NCBI GenBank assembly: GCA_004322215.1
Contig: SCSM01000007.1
Span: 1-64,000 of the forward strand
Direction of reading: 5' to 3'
Source: Bacteroidota bacterium
Lineage (GTDB): Bacteria; Bacteroidota; Ignavibacteria; Kapaibacteriales; UBA2268
DNA: 64,000 nt
The notes below the pieces were generated by a model. It was given only the letters and a program-made list of their open reading frames with translations. It did not search any database and was not told the DNA's origin. Positions within the stretch are counted from its first letter, which is position 1, and each line of letters opens with the position of its first letter. A program made the position numbers and the translations under genes. This document shows positions 11,001 through 20,326 of this stretch, one piece after another.

Positions 11001-11249
11001 AAAGAAGGAATTGCAAGAGAATTTATTAACAGAATTCAGAACCTCAGAAAAAATTCCGGCTTTGATGTTACCGACAGAATAAAAATTTTGTATGATGCAA
11101 CTGAAAATGTTACCAACGCTATCGAAGAAAAAAGCGCTCATATTATGAGTGAAACACTTGCTGAAATGCTGAGCCATGCTAAGTTTGAAGGTGGTGTCGA
11201 AATTGATATCGATGACGTAATAATTAAAGTAATTATAAATCGGTTCTAG
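8010..11249 (+). CDS. ileS: isoleucyl-tRNA synthetase, type 2, with GXHH signature
   Basis: Class I aminoacyl-tRNA synthetase of 1079 residues that charges tRNA-Ile. The N-terminal active-site motif reads NGKPGLHHLM (Gly55-Leu-His57-His58) in place of the usual HxGH. KMSKS is canonical at about 630-634. The CP1 editing insertion lies between, with TVWTTTPWTLFANVA and GSGIVHLAPAFGEDD. The anticodon-binding region contains RNELSNWYIRRNRRRFW, followed by a long C-terminal extension. Overall length and motifs fit the type 2 (eukaryote-like, mupirocin-tolerant) IleRS group rather than the E. coli type with its C-terminal zinc site. The gene stands alone, divergent from the M16 peptidase gene. An AAGGA lies 12-13 bases before the ATG. 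Confidence 0.97.
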   Translation: MFKPLPDKLSYPELEHDILKFWEEYKIFEKSLKMREGCKSFSFYEGPPTVNGKPGLHHLMARTIKDAVCRYKTMTGYYVRRQAGWDTHGLPVEIAVEKELGFNTKQEIVKYGIDKFNQKCKEFVYHNIEMDQGWRYLTNRMGYWLDLDSAYITCTNEYTESVWWALKQFFDKGLIYKGFKVVPQSPTIETPLSSHELSLGYKDVRDPNVYLKLKVVTSPVKELEGAELTVWTTTPWTLFANVALAVGNDIDYVLIKNKRKIKDEELLDNLILAKSRLNVIEGDYEILKELKGSQIVGTEFEQIFSYIKIDRKKFPNALTVLPGEFVSTEDGSGIVHLAPAFGEDDYQMSKKFNLPFLQPVTPNGHFTKELGEFAGRAIKHFTYTDHEEEGSDKDIIIALKYAGKIYKSSNDYLHSYPHCWRTGNPVMYYARESWFIKSPEYKDAMIRINKTINWQPPEIGAGRFGHWLEEAKEWNLSRDRFWGTPLPIWVAEDGSDMFAIGSISELKEGLYEYPDGKKVPVKETNFEIDLHRPFVDKIVFKKNGKLYRRIPEVVDVWFDSGSMPFAQMHYPFENKELFEKEFPGDFIAEGIDQTRGWFYTLHNIATGIFNKPAFKNIIVNELILDKDGIKMSKSKGNVVDPFEIMEEFGADAVRWYLFVNNPPWKATLFNKEDLAKTVISDFFRSLSNTYAFFALYANIDEFTGKEEIIEPDELPEIDRWLLSRVNSLISDFKKYFDEYDITKALRTVQNFVRNELSNWYIRRNRRRFWKGENDKDKKSAYQTLRKVLINVLTLISPAAPFLAEILYQRLRIEGDEESIHLRSIPKPDMNLINKELENRMEIAQTIVFLVRSLRETSKIKVRQPLKRILVPVLSPKYRRDIQYFEDVIKEEINVKEIEFVSGETEIVKKSAKPNFKSIGKKFGKITQQVANAIKELKEKEIKILESNGSLKLNISETDVELVPDDVEIISEDIEGWLVATQDNITVALDTQIDDELIKEGIAREFINRIQNLRKNSGFDVTDRIKILYDATENVTNAIEEKSAHIMSETLAEMLSHAKFEGGVEIDIDDVIIKVIINRF

Positions 11250-11423
11250 TTGGGAGTGTTAAATTAAGATATATTGTTGAAAAAAAAAACAAAAATATTT
11301 TTCCACACATGTTTGCATTATATATAAATTTTATTAACTTTATATTTGAAAGTTATTTGAAATAAAAATTATTTTTTGAAAAAAAATTCTGGGTGTACTT
11401 GTATAACTCTAAGGGGAAGAATT

Positions 11424-12608
11424 ATGCCAAGTAAAGCAAAAACAAAACCAAAAGCATCAGCTGCAAAAAAAGCAGCAGCAAAGAAGGCAAAGCCGGCAGC
11501 AAAAAAACCGGCAGTGAAAAAAGCAGCGCCGAAAAAAGCGGCAAAGAAACCAGCTAAAAAAGCAGCTCCAAAAAAAGCTGTGAGAAAAGCAGCTCCTGCA
11601 AAGGCAGCTCCAAAAAAAGCGGTATCCAAAAAACCAGCTAAGAAAGCTGCGCCTAAAAAAGCAGCTCCAAAGAAAGCAGCCAAGAAAGCTGCTCCGAAAA
11701 AAGCTGCAAAGAAGGGCACCAAGGGAAGTCCCTTCAAGCCGGTCCAGAAACGTATGATTAATCAGTCTAAGAAATCTCCTGTTAAGTCAGTTGCTCGGCC
11801 GGCTTCCAAAAAAATAAAACTCGAAAAAACCAAGAAAGCTGTCAAGCCGGCTAAGAAGATTTCTGTTAAAACTCAAAAGAAAGTCGTATCCAAAACTTCT
11901 TTGAAACCGATTAATAAAACAGTAAAGATGGCAACTAAAGTAATCGCTAAAAAACCGGTTGTTAAAGTTGCTCAGAAAAAAACTGTTGTTACTAAGAAGG
12001 TTGTAAAAACTCCTTCGAAGAAACCGGTTGCAAAGCCAGTTAAAAAAGTTACTAAAGTCATTCCGACTAAAGTAACCAAGGTTGAAAAACCGAAAACTGA
12101 GCAGAAAAAGGTAACTAGTAAAATTAACGTACTAACCCAGAAAAAAATAGTTACCGAAACTGAGCCAGTTCAAATTAAAAAGCTGAAGCCAAATGTCCGA
12201 TACTCTGATAAAGACCTCGATGCCTTTAAACAGAGGATTCTCGATATGAGGCAAGAAGCAATTGACGAACTCAGAATGCTCAGGGAACGGTTGGAAGACC
12301 TTAATGCTTACGATTTCGCTGAGGAAAGTATGATATATTCGATGCATATGGCTGAACAAGGTTCCGAAGCAATGGAAAAAGAGAAGACGTATGCTCAGAT
12401 TCAACGAATCAACGAATATATCAAGAAGCTGGATGACGCTTTGAGCAGAATCAAAGACAAAACGTATGGCATTTGCCGGGTCTGCGGTTGCTTGATTGCA
12501 AAAGAAAGACTTTGGGCTGTGCCTATTACTACTCTGTCTGCTTCATACAAAATCAGGAAGAAATGTCCTGAGGACGGAATAGACAGAATCGAGCCTATCA
12601 AAGAATAG
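11424..12608 (+). CDS. H1-like Lys/Ala-rich domain fused to a TraR/DksA-type domain
   Basis: A 394-residue protein. I choose the ATG at 11424 because AAGGGG lies directly upstream; the frame extends further but with no such site. Residues 1 to about 230 are almost only Lys, Ala, Pro, Val and Thr in KKAAPKKAA-like repeats, as in histone H1-like bacterial DNA-binding proteins. The last 130 residues are a TraR/DksA domain: a coiled coil rich in Arg/Glu (ILDMRQEAIDELRMLRERLE), an acidic turn, and a zinc-finger-like end with CRVC but only one later Cys (KKCPEDG). The second CxxC pair is thus degenerate. Likely roles are nucleoid association and/or RNA polymerase binding; which applies is inference. 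A strong terminator follows. Confidence 0.85.
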   Translation: MPSKAKTKPKASAAKKAAAKKAKPAAKKPAVKKAAPKKAAKKPAKKAAPKKAVRKAAPAKAAPKKAVSKKPAKKAAPKKAAPKKAAKKAAPKKAAKKGTKGSPFKPVQKRMINQSKKSPVKSVARPASKKIKLEKTKKAVKPAKKISVKTQKKVVSKTSLKPINKTVKMATKVIAKKPVVKVAQKKTVVTKKVVKTPSKKPVAKPVKKVTKVIPTKVTKVEKPKTEQKKVTSKINVLTQKKIVTETEPVQIKKLKPNVRYSDKDLDAFKQRILDMRQEAIDELRMLRERLEDLNAYDFAEESMIYSMHMAEQGSEAMEKEKTYAQIQRINEYIKKLDDALSRIKDKTYGICRVCGCLIAKERLWAVPITTLSASYKIRKKCPEDGIDRIEPIKE

Positions 12609-12634
12609 GCACTATAATTACATATTGTAATTTT

Positions 12635-12666
12635 GAAGGGGACAAAATTATTGTCCCCTTCTTTTT
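12635..12666 (+). terminator. intrinsic terminator after the H1/DksA fusion gene
   Basis: Perfect 11-bp stem GAAGGGGACAA / TTGTCCCCTTC with loop AATTA, followed by TTTTT. It lies between the stop at 12608 and the lspA start, so lspA probably needs its own promoter or readthrough. Confidence 0.93.
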
Positions 12667-12677
12667 GTGGAGTTCAA

Positions 12678-13307
12678 ATGAATAAAATTAACAAAAGCAC
12701 ATATTTTTTATTTTTAACTGCAACATTATTAATATTGTTTGACCAGGTTACAAAGCTGCTCGTTAAAGGTTTTGTATTTGGTGGTTTGAATTTCCATGGT
12801 ATGTCCATCGGTGAGAGTATTTCCGTTATCGGTGATTTTCTCCAAATTACTTATGTCGAAAATTCCGGCATGGCTCTTGGAATTACTTTCGGCGCCGGAA
12901 AAATATTTTTAAGCATTTTTTCTATCATTGCTAGTATTGGATTAGCTTATTATCTTTTAAAACTGGATAAATTTTCTATATGGGTAAGGATTGGCGTAAT
13001 GCTGATTTTTGCCGGTGCTTTCGGAAATTTGATTGACCGTGTATTCTATGGTATATTTTTTAATGAATCTCCTTTATTCTATGGCAGAGTCGTCGATTTC
13101 ATCCAGGTAGATATCCCTGACATTAATATTTGGAATATTCATTACACTCATTTCCCTGTTTTCAATATTGCCGATTCATGTGTTTCGGTCGGTGTTGTAC
13201 TCCTGCTTATTGCTCACAATAAGATTCCGACATTTAATGAAGTATTCAGAAATAATTATAATGCTGCCGATGAACAGCATTCTAACCCCTCATCTGAAAC
13301 TAATTAG
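12678..13307 (+). CDS. lspA: signal peptidase II (prolipoprotein signal peptidase)
   Basis: Inner-membrane aspartyl protease of 209 residues that removes the signal peptide of prolipoproteins after lipid attachment. The two catalytic Asp motifs are visible: GNLIDRVFYG and VFNIADSCVSVGV. There are four predicted membrane helices, beginning with TYFLFLTATLLILFDQVTK. The start is the ATG at 12678 with GGAG six bases upstream; the longer open frame overlaps the upstream terminator and is rejected. It has an insertion-like stretch (FNESPLFYGRVVDFIQVD) between helices, as in other FCB lspA proteins. Its substrates in this window include the lipoproteins at 32663, 33468, 34278, 44138 and 63734. Confidence 0.96.
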   Translation: MNKINKSTYFLFLTATLLILFDQVTKLLVKGFVFGGLNFHGMSIGESISVIGDFLQITYVENSGMALGITFGAGKIFLSIFSIIASIGLAYYLLKLDKFSIWVRIGVMLIFAGAFGNLIDRVFYGIFFNESPLFYGRVVDFIQVDIPDINIWNIHYTHFPVFNIADSCVSVGVVLLLIAHNKIPTFNEVFRNNYNAADEQHSNPSSETN

Positions 13308-13386
13308 ATTATTAATTTATTCTGAATTGAAAACAAAACCTGATGTATTCCCGTCATTAGAATAAATAAATTTATCAGGTTTAATT

Positions 13387-16300
13387 ATGAAATGTTACTT
13401 TATTATCATTTTATTATTTGTGAGTTCTTCTACTTTCTCATTAAGTCAGAACTCAAACTTTCATTCATACATAATAAAATTCAAATCAGAAAAAAGACAG
13501 CTTACAATTAATTATTTAACATCTGAAAATATTCATTCGAATTATACTTTCAAATCCTTCCTGAATAATTTAGATAATTTGAAAACCGAAAAAACTCTTT
13601 CAGCAGAAATAAATATTCAGATAAGTGAATTAAATAAATATATAACAATTAACATTTCGGGTGATAATGATTCAAAAAAAATTATTTCGGAAATTAAAAA
13701 ATATGATGAAGTAGATATAGTTGAACCGAATTATATTTATCATATCGAAAAATCAGATGATGAACCGAATGATGCTCTATATAAAGACCAGTGGGCTTTA
13801 AAAATCATTAACGCTTCAAAAGCATGGAAGAAAGCAAGCGGCAAAGGAATTATTATCGGAATAATTGATACCGGTATTGATTATCTTCATCCCGATTTGG
13901 TCAATCAATTATATATAAACTCTAAAGAAGATATTAACCAAGACGGAAAATTTGAACCCTGGTCAAGCGAAGAAACAAGAAATGGTATTACAGGAGATTT
14001 TAATAATATTGATGATGATAATGATGGATTTATTGATGATGTTATCGGATATGATTTCGTTGACCAGTCATTCGGTAATGTCGGCGACTATATTGAACCG
14101 GACCCAAATCCTTATGATGAAAACAGCCACGGAACAACGGTTGCAGGTGTTATAGCAGCTCAAAGAAATAATAGTATTGGAATCACGGGTTTAGCTTATG
14201 ATTCTAAATTATTAACTGTAAGGGCAATGGACGCTACAGGTAATGGCGAAAGCGATGATATCGCAAATGCTATTGTTTATGCTGCACTCATGGGAGCTAA
14301 AGTTCTAAACTTTAGTTTCGGTGAAGCTAATCCTTCAACAATAATGCATGACGCAATAAAATTCGCATATTCGCTTGGTTGTGTAATGGCTGCATCATCA
14401 GGTAATAACAATTGGTCATTTCCACATTACCCTTCTGATTTCGAAGAAGTTATCTCAGTAGGAGCAGTAAGTGATAACGGTAAAAAATCTTCTGTTAGTA
14501 ATTATGGAAGCCGGCTTGATTTAACAGCACCCGGAAGCCAAATAATGACGACTACACCCGGCGGGAACTATCAAAAGAAAAGTGGTACTTCGTATGCAGC
14601 ACCTCATGTTTCAGCTGGCTCAGCTTTATTATTGGAAATTGACCCTACCTTAAATCCACAAGATATCAAAGGAATTCTCATGGCATCTGCCGATGATGCA
14701 GGTGAATCCGGATGGGATATATATTATGGTGCTGGCATTCTCGATGTCGGAAGGGCTGTCAATACAATCGGAAGAACTTCTTTACTCATTTCCTATCCTG
14801 TAAACGATTCATATATTAACAAGGATAAAACCCCTGTTGTTCCTGTTATCGGTGATGTTATCACTCCCCTTTTTGATAGTTACGAAGTATTTGTTGGTAT
14901 AGGTGAAAATCCTGATAATTGGAAGAGTATAACAAATAAAATAAACTATCAAATTTTAAATGACACCATAGAAAAAATTGATTTCAGTAAAATTCCTGAT
15001 ACAAGTTGCGTTGTAAGAATTCTTGTTAATCTGAAAAATGGAAATACAATTGAGAAAAGAATTAATCTTGAAATATTATCGAATAATAACAGTTTAACAA
15101 TTCAAAATATAAATAAATTAACTGCATTATATAATAATAAAAGAATTCTTCTTATTGCTATCGAAACCAATTTCAAATCAAATTGTAAAATTATATTTCG
15201 AAGAAAAAACAGTAATGACCAATATAAAGAAATTACAGAATCTAATAATTTTACTAAAGAACATTTACTGGTAATTGATGATATTTGTCCTCCAAACGAT
15301 ACAATGCAAGCCGTAATTACACTTATTCGTCAGGATGGTTCTAGTATGACTTATATCACGGAATTCACCCGTTCGTCGGACGACATGCCTCAAACCGGAT
15401 TTTCAATGAAGAATTATTCCCTCCCGCTTTCCTATTTATCAGACAATGTTTTTGACTTATATAATGATGGTAAGTCATCCCTTGTTGTCAATGATATTTC
15501 TGGTGGTACCTGGGGTAATATAAAAGTTTATGAATTCGATAAGTCAGGATTTATTGAAAAGGATACTTTAAATGAATTGCTTATTCCCCATGGAATAGGT
15601 AATACAGATGGCAATAATTTACCTGATATTTTATGCTCGGGTGTTGGAAAGACTTTTCTGTATCAGCAGGAAAGTCCTGGCAAATCTCTTTTTTCAAAAA
15701 TTCTCTATAGTAATCCGGATACGCTTAATATTTGGGCATCTGCATTATTTGACATTGACAAAGACGGAAAAGATGAAATAATTTGTCACGACGATACTTC
15801 AATAATAATCCTAAAATATCAAAATAATATCTATACAAAGTTTGCAAAAATAAATCCGCCTGAAAATCTGAATAACATTAATACATTTCCCGGGATTGCA
15901 GAAGGTGATTTCGATGGTGATGGGAAAAACGAAATATTCATCAGCACCTGGAATGGGAATATGATGATTTATGAATTCGATAATAATCAATTCATTCGTA
16001 TATTTAATGATACAAATAAAACTACAGATGGTGAACAATTTGTCTGCACTGTCGATGTTGATAGCGACGGAAAACCGGAAATATTAATTGGCAACAGCAG
16101 CAGTTACCCTCTTTATAGAAAGCTCTATACCGGAGAACCAGTTTGGAGATTTCGGCTTTTAAAAGGTATTTCGGATAATTCATACAATTTTATCTGGACT
16201 GATTATATATACGGAGTCAGAGCCGGTTCCGATTACCAGCAAGGAGTATCATCAGGCAATCTCGATGGTAAACCCGGCGATGAAATAATTATTTCTGCAT

Positions 16301-17673
16301 TCCCGAATTTATATATATTCACATATAAAAATAATAAGATGCTTCCTCTCTGGTCGTACCCTTATTCTTTTTCGAATAGTGCAATTGTATATGATTTTGA
16401 CAAAAACGGTACAAACGAAATCGGCTTTTCAACTTTTTCTCGTACAAGATTTTTTGAGTTCAACACAAAGCCGCAAAAACCGCATCCTCCGCTTGGAGTT
16501 AAGGGTTGGGCTTTAAACGATTCGTCAGCATATTTGGAATGGTATCTTTCTGCTGATGCTCAGCGTTACCAGGTTTTATTATTAGAATCCGATACATCTG
16601 CAATCATTGTCGGTGAAACCGATTCATCTGATTTTATAATTCATAATATGTCTGCAAATGTAGGTTATACCTTTACGATAAGAAGTGTAAATACACAGAT
16701 GCAGGATTCTCTGAGTGATATTTCAGAGAGAGTCGGTATTTACACTCATAATCCGATTAAACTTGATTCTGTCATAATTCATAATAATAAAGAATTGATT
16801 TTAATTTATACAGGAAAAATTCCAAGTAAAATTGACCCTTCTAATTTTAAAATTTTTGATACCGACAGTATTGCATATATTTCACCTAATAACTGCATAT
16901 CAATTAGTGATACTTCCTTCTTAATTGATTTTGATAATTCGCTTACTGATTTTACAAAACTATTTGGAAATAATCTGTGGTTTACATCTGCATCTTTCCC
17001 GGATTATTATAACACACCCACCATCAAAACAGATTATGGAATGTATAAACTTTATATTCCTCAAGATACTATTATACGTGAGGTTTTTCTGAAAAAATTA
17101 AACATAATTTCTACAAGCGAAATTCAAATCGAATATTCAGAACCTGTTATTGAATCAACTGCAATTAATGTTTCTAATTATATATTAAAACCATTTGGTA
17201 TTATTGATAAAGTCATTTATGATAATAATAATCCCGATTTGGCTAATATTGTTTTCAGTAAAACACATAAACCAGGTCCTTTCGGACAGACTTATACTAT
17301 TACAGCAAAAAATATAATGTCGGTTAACAACAATAAAATGACTGTAGGTGCAGGTAATACTCTTGCTTTTAACTTCAATGTAAAAAATAATGATGATGCT
17401 TTTGTTTACCCGAATCCGATTAAGTTAAATGAAACAAATACGGCATACTTTGGAAATATAGTTAATCACAGTGAAATTATTATTATGAATCTCGAAGGAA
17501 ATTATTTGAGAATATTAAATGAAGATGATAATAACGGTGGTGTTGATTGGGATATTAAAGATGATAATAACAATAGTCTAAAACCAGGAATTTATTTATT
17601 TAAAGCACGTCAGAAAAGCAATGATGAAATAATTTCAGAAACAGAATTTAAAAAATTTATGATTTTACCATAA
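13387..17673 (+). CDS. secreted subtilisin-like serine protease with T9SS sorting domain
   Basis: A 1428-residue multidomain exported protease. A signal peptide (about 1-20) is followed by an I9-like propeptide ending near DIVEPNYIYHIEK. The S8 domain carries Asp161 (GIIDTGID), His248 (NSHGTTVAG), Asn340 (SSGNNN) and Ser402 (GTSYAAPH), so the triad is complete. The middle carries FG-GAP/VCBS-like repeats with calcium-type motifs such as DIDKDGKDEI and DFDGDGKNEI, followed by a fibronectin-III-like segment (EWYLSADAQRYQVLLLE). The C-terminus is a type A T9SS sorting domain (YPNPIKLNET ... LKPGIYLFKA). It should be exported through the outer membrane and anchored or released. It is the only gene between lspA and the convergent histidine kinase. 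Confidence 0.93.
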   Translation: MKCYFIIILLFVSSSTFSLSQNSNFHSYIIKFKSEKRQLTINYLTSENIHSNYTFKSFLNNLDNLKTEKTLSAEINIQISELNKYITINISGDNDSKKIISEIKKYDEVDIVEPNYIYHIEKSDDEPNDALYKDQWALKIINASKAWKKASGKGIIIGIIDTGIDYLHPDLVNQLYINSKEDINQDGKFEPWSSEETRNGITGDFNNIDDDNDGFIDDVIGYDFVDQSFGNVGDYIEPDPNPYDENSHGTTVAGVIAAQRNNSIGITGLAYDSKLLTVRAMDATGNGESDDIANAIVYAALMGAKVLNFSFGEANPSTIMHDAIKFAYSLGCVMAASSGNNNWSFPHYPSDFEEVISVGAVSDNGKKSSVSNYGSRLDLTAPGSQIMTTTPGGNYQKKSGTSYAAPHVSAGSALLLEIDPTLNPQDIKGILMASADDAGESGWDIYYGAGILDVGRAVNTIGRTSLLISYPVNDSYINKDKTPVVPVIGDVITPLFDSYEVFVGIGENPDNWKSITNKINYQILNDTIEKIDFSKIPDTSCVVRILVNLKNGNTIEKRINLEILSNNNSLTIQNINKLTALYNNKRILLIAIETNFKSNCKIIFRRKNSNDQYKEITESNNFTKEHLLVIDDICPPNDTMQAVITLIRQDGSSMTYITEFTRSSDDMPQTGFSMKNYSLPLSYLSDNVFDLYNDGKSSLVVNDISGGTWGNIKVYEFDKSGFIEKDTLNELLIPHGIGNTDGNNLPDILCSGVGKTFLYQQESPGKSLFSKILYSNPDTLNIWASALFDIDKDGKDEIICHDDTSIIILKYQNNIYTKFAKINPPENLNNINTFPGIAEGDFDGDGKNEIFISTWNGNMMIYEFDNNQFIRIFNDTNKTTDGEQFVCTVDVDSDGKPEILIGNSSSYPLYRKLYTGEPVWRFRLLKGISDNSYNFIWTDYIYGVRAGSDYQQGVSSGNLDGKPGDEIIISAFPNLYIFTYKNNKMLPLWSYPYSFSNSAIVYDFDKNGTNEIGFSTFSRTRFFEFNTKPQKPHPPLGVKGWALNDSSAYLEWYLSADAQRYQVLLLESDTSAIIVGETDSSDFIIHNMSANVGYTFTIRSVNTQMQDSLSDISERVGIYTHNPIKLDSVIIHNNKELILIYTGKIPSKIDPSNFKIFDTDSIAYISPNNCISISDTSFLIDFDNSLTDFTKLFGNNLWFTSASFPDYYNTPTIKTDYGMYKLYIPQDTIIREVFLKKLNIISTSEIQIEYSEPVIESTAINVSNYILKPFGIIDKVIYDNNNPDLANIVFSKTHKPGPFGQTYTITAKNIMSVNNNKMTVGAGNTLAFNFNVKNNDDAFVYPNPIKLNETNTAYFGNIVNHSEIIIMNLEGNYLRILNEDDNNGGVDWDIKDDNNNSLKPGIYLFKARQKSNDEIISETEFKKFMILP

Positions 17674-17718
17674 TAATTACATTCTTTATTTGCATCGATT
17701 TTTTTTATTTTTAATTAT

Positions 17719-20001
17719 TCACTCATTTCCCGCTTTTTTTTTCGGTAATGTAAATTTAAACGTCGAACCTTTTCCAATATCACTTTCAACACTAATCTTA
17801 CCGCCATTTCTTTCTACAAATTCCTTGCATAGTATTAATCCGAGACCTGTTCCGTGTTCCTTGCCTGTACCCAATGTTGAAATTCGAGAATCAACTCTGA
17901 ACAACTTACTTATTAAATCCTTATTCATTCCTACCCCATTATCGGTAACCTTAATCTCGATGAAATTACTGTTTTCTTCTGTATGGATTTTAATCTTACC
18001 TCCTTCATTAGTGAATTTAAGTGCATTCGATACCAAATTCCTAATTATTGTTGTAACCATGAATGGGTCTGCATAGACAATCAAATTATCATTTATTGAA
18101 TACTCGAATCCAATATTTTTCTTATCCGCATTTAATCTCATTAGATAATAAATATTGTCGATGATATATTTAATATTAATATTGTCCGGATTGAAGGCAA
18201 TCTTGCCCGTTTGTGTACGAGACCATTGCAATAGATTTTCCAGCAAGGCATGAAGATTCTTTGATGAATCGCTTATATCCCCCAATAATTCTTTAATTTC
18301 TTTAACTGTCAGTTTATTGTAATTTTCATATAGGAACTTTGTTGTTTCCATATATGCATTGAATGGATTTATCAGGTCATGTGCTATAATCGAAAAGAAT
18401 TTATCCTTCGTAACATTAAGTTCCTTCAGGTGTTTTTCGGATTCGGTCAACCTTGCATTTATCACCTCAAGGTCTTTATTTTTTTGCGATATAAGTTTAA
18501 ATGTTTTTCTACGGAAAATGTACCTGCTTAATAATAATATAAGCAGTATAACAGAAAGAATTGTCAGTAAAATAAATTGCAATGCGATTTTATTCCTCGA
18601 TTCACTCTCTTTTTTCAATGCTGCATTTTCTTTATTCTTTTTCTCGATGTCGAATTTATATTGTAAATCGCTAAGTGATTTTGCTATTTCAATATTATAA
18701 ATGGAATCCTTAAGTTCCTCGTATTTCCTAATGTAATCTACTACTTTTTTATAATCACCTTTCGATTCATATATTTCAGATAAATATAAGTAATCGTCTT
18801 TTATGATTTCCTTGATACCAAGTTCTTCGGCTATTACAAGACTTTTTTGGACATAATCGAGTGCTAACCCGAACTTCCGCTTGCCAATATATATATTTCC
18901 CATGTTCTGATATATTATTGCAAGTCCCTGCTTATCATCAATTTCATTATGAATTTTTCTTGCACTGAGATAATAATAAAGGGCTGAATCTTTCTCGCCG
19001 ATGCGAAGTTTAAGATTCCCCATATTATTCATGCATTTTGCCAGCATCTTTTTGTCATCCAATTTTAAAAATGATGTCATTGACTTATTCAAATACTCTT
19101 CAGCTCTGAATAAATCATTTAACTTTAGATAAATATTTCCTATATTATTTAATGTTCGTGCATACATTTTATCATTATTCGACTTCCTGAATGATTCAAG
19201 AGCTTTTTTTGAATAATCGAGAGACTTATTATAATCTTCGAGATTTTTATATATTATTCCAATATTCATGTATGAAAGTGCCACATCATTCTCATTTCCA
19301 AAATCATTATAAATTGATAATGCTTTTAACTGATATTCCAGTGCTTTTGTGTAATCACCTATATCCTTATATATAATGCCGATATTGGTACATGTGTTTG
19401 CTACACCTTTTTTATCATTAATTTTTTGTTTGATTTCCAGTGATTTCCTGTAATAATCCAATGCCGCATCATAGTTCCCGATTCCATCATATACACCTGC
19501 CAGTTGATGATATATTCTCGCCCATCTTGAACTGTCCTTCAGTTCTTTAAAGATGCTTAATGAATAATTATAATATTCTATGGATTTTGTATTTTCACTG
19601 AGTTCTTTGTATGAATCTCCTAATTCTGAAAATACTAATCCAATTTCTTTTTTTAAATTGTTTTCTTTACAAAAATTCAGTGCTTTCAAAAAATTTTCAA
19701 ATGACTGATTGTAATTTTTTAACTGAAAATATCCCGAACCAATATTTAAGTATGCTATTGCTTCCTCCTTTTTCTCTTCGGTTGAACGGGCGTATATTAA
19801 TGCTTTTTTTGCGAATTCAATGGACTTCTGCGGATTGGTTTTCAAATATCTGATTGAAATTTTATTTGACAATTTTGCCTTTTTTTCGACAGGGGAATTT
19901 TGTAATAATTGAAATAAACTATCAATTTTGTTTTGACTATAAATTTTTTGATTTAAAAAAGTAAATAGTAATATGAAAAGAAAAATTTTAAAGTATTTCA
20001 C
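17719..20001 (-). CDS. TPR-repeat sensor histidine kinase
   Basis: A 760-residue orphan sensor kinase of the same architecture as the one at 1107. A signal peptide is followed by about ten TPR units (roughly 35-440), a membrane helix near 471-496 (IALQFILLTILSVILLILLL), a coiled coil, HisKA with His541 in FFSIIAHDLINP, and HATPase with NLVSNALKFTNE, DNGVGM and GTGLGL. The start is GTG at 20001 with GAGGT nine bases upstream. No response regulator is next to it, so the output is unknown. Its repeats are of the NIGIIYKDIGDYTKALEYQL type, close to those of its paralogue, suggesting lineage-specific expansion. It is convergent with the subtilisin gene. Confidence 0.93.
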   Translation of the reverse strand: MKYFKIFLFILLFTFLNQKIYSQNKIDSLFQLLQNSPVEKKAKLSNKISIRYLKTNPQKSIEFAKKALIYARSTEEKKEEAIAYLNIGSGYFQLKNYNQSFENFLKALNFCKENNLKKEIGLVFSELGDSYKELSENTKSIEYYNYSLSIFKELKDSSRWARIYHQLAGVYDGIGNYDAALDYYRKSLEIKQKINDKKGVANTCTNIGIIYKDIGDYTKALEYQLKALSIYNDFGNENDVALSYMNIGIIYKNLEDYNKSLDYSKKALESFRKSNNDKMYARTLNNIGNIYLKLNDLFRAEEYLNKSMTSFLKLDDKKMLAKCMNNMGNLKLRIGEKDSALYYYLSARKIHNEIDDKQGLAIIYQNMGNIYIGKRKFGLALDYVQKSLVIAEELGIKEIIKDDYLYLSEIYESKGDYKKVVDYIRKYEELKDSIYNIEIAKSLSDLQYKFDIEKKNKENAALKKESESRNKIALQFILLTILSVILLILLLSRYIFRRKTFKLISQKNKDLEVINARLTESEKHLKELNVTKDKFFSIIAHDLINPFNAYMETTKFLYENYNKLTVKEIKELLGDISDSSKNLHALLENLLQWSRTQTGKIAFNPDNINIKYIIDNIYYLMRLNADKKNIGFEYSINDNLIVYADPFMVTTIIRNLVSNALKFTNEGGKIKIHTEENSNFIEIKVTDNGVGMNKDLISKLFRVDSRISTLGTGKEHGTGLGLILCKEFVERNGGKISVESDIGKGSTFKFTLPKKKAGNE

Positions 20002-20085
20002 GAAAAACCTCAGTTCAAAAACAATAATTTATTTTTCAAATATGTAAATAATCCCAAAGGATTCATCTGGAATCAATAAATATAA

Positions 20086-20304
20086 TTATTTGATAATTCC
20101 GCTATCTCTGTATTTATTCTCGATTTTTTTATAAAATATTACTGCAGAAACTGATGTAATAATCAGCAAAACTACGGGTATTATTAACCAATAATTCTTC
20201 AGATAAAAGGCAACCAATGCAAATACAATGCTTGCTATTGAATTTGCTCCTATAATGTAGATTTTACTTTTATTTAAATCTCTGAGTAATTTATCCTCCG
20301 GCAT
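20086..20304 (-). CDS. small two-helix membrane protein
   Basis: A 72-residue protein with two membrane helices (about IIGANSIASIVFALVAFYL and YWLIIPVVLLIITSVSAVIF). Short charged ends flank them: MPEDKLLRDLNKSK and KKIENKYRDSGIIK. AAGGA lies five bases upstream of the ATG. It starts 22 bp after dapD on the same strand and is probably the last gene of that operon. I do not recognise a family. Confidence 0.7.
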   Translation of the reverse strand: MPEDKLLRDLNKSKIYIIGANSIASIVFALVAFYLKNYWLIIPVVLLIITSVSAVIFYKKIENKYRDSGIIK

Positions 20305-20326
20305 AATGTCCTTTTTTTAAAATTAT

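Noticed and set aside
11369-11737. Open frame opposite the Lys/Ala repeats, coding for an Ala/Phe-rich peptide
   Set aside because: It is the mirror of the repeat codons of the H1-like domain; no independent start signal.
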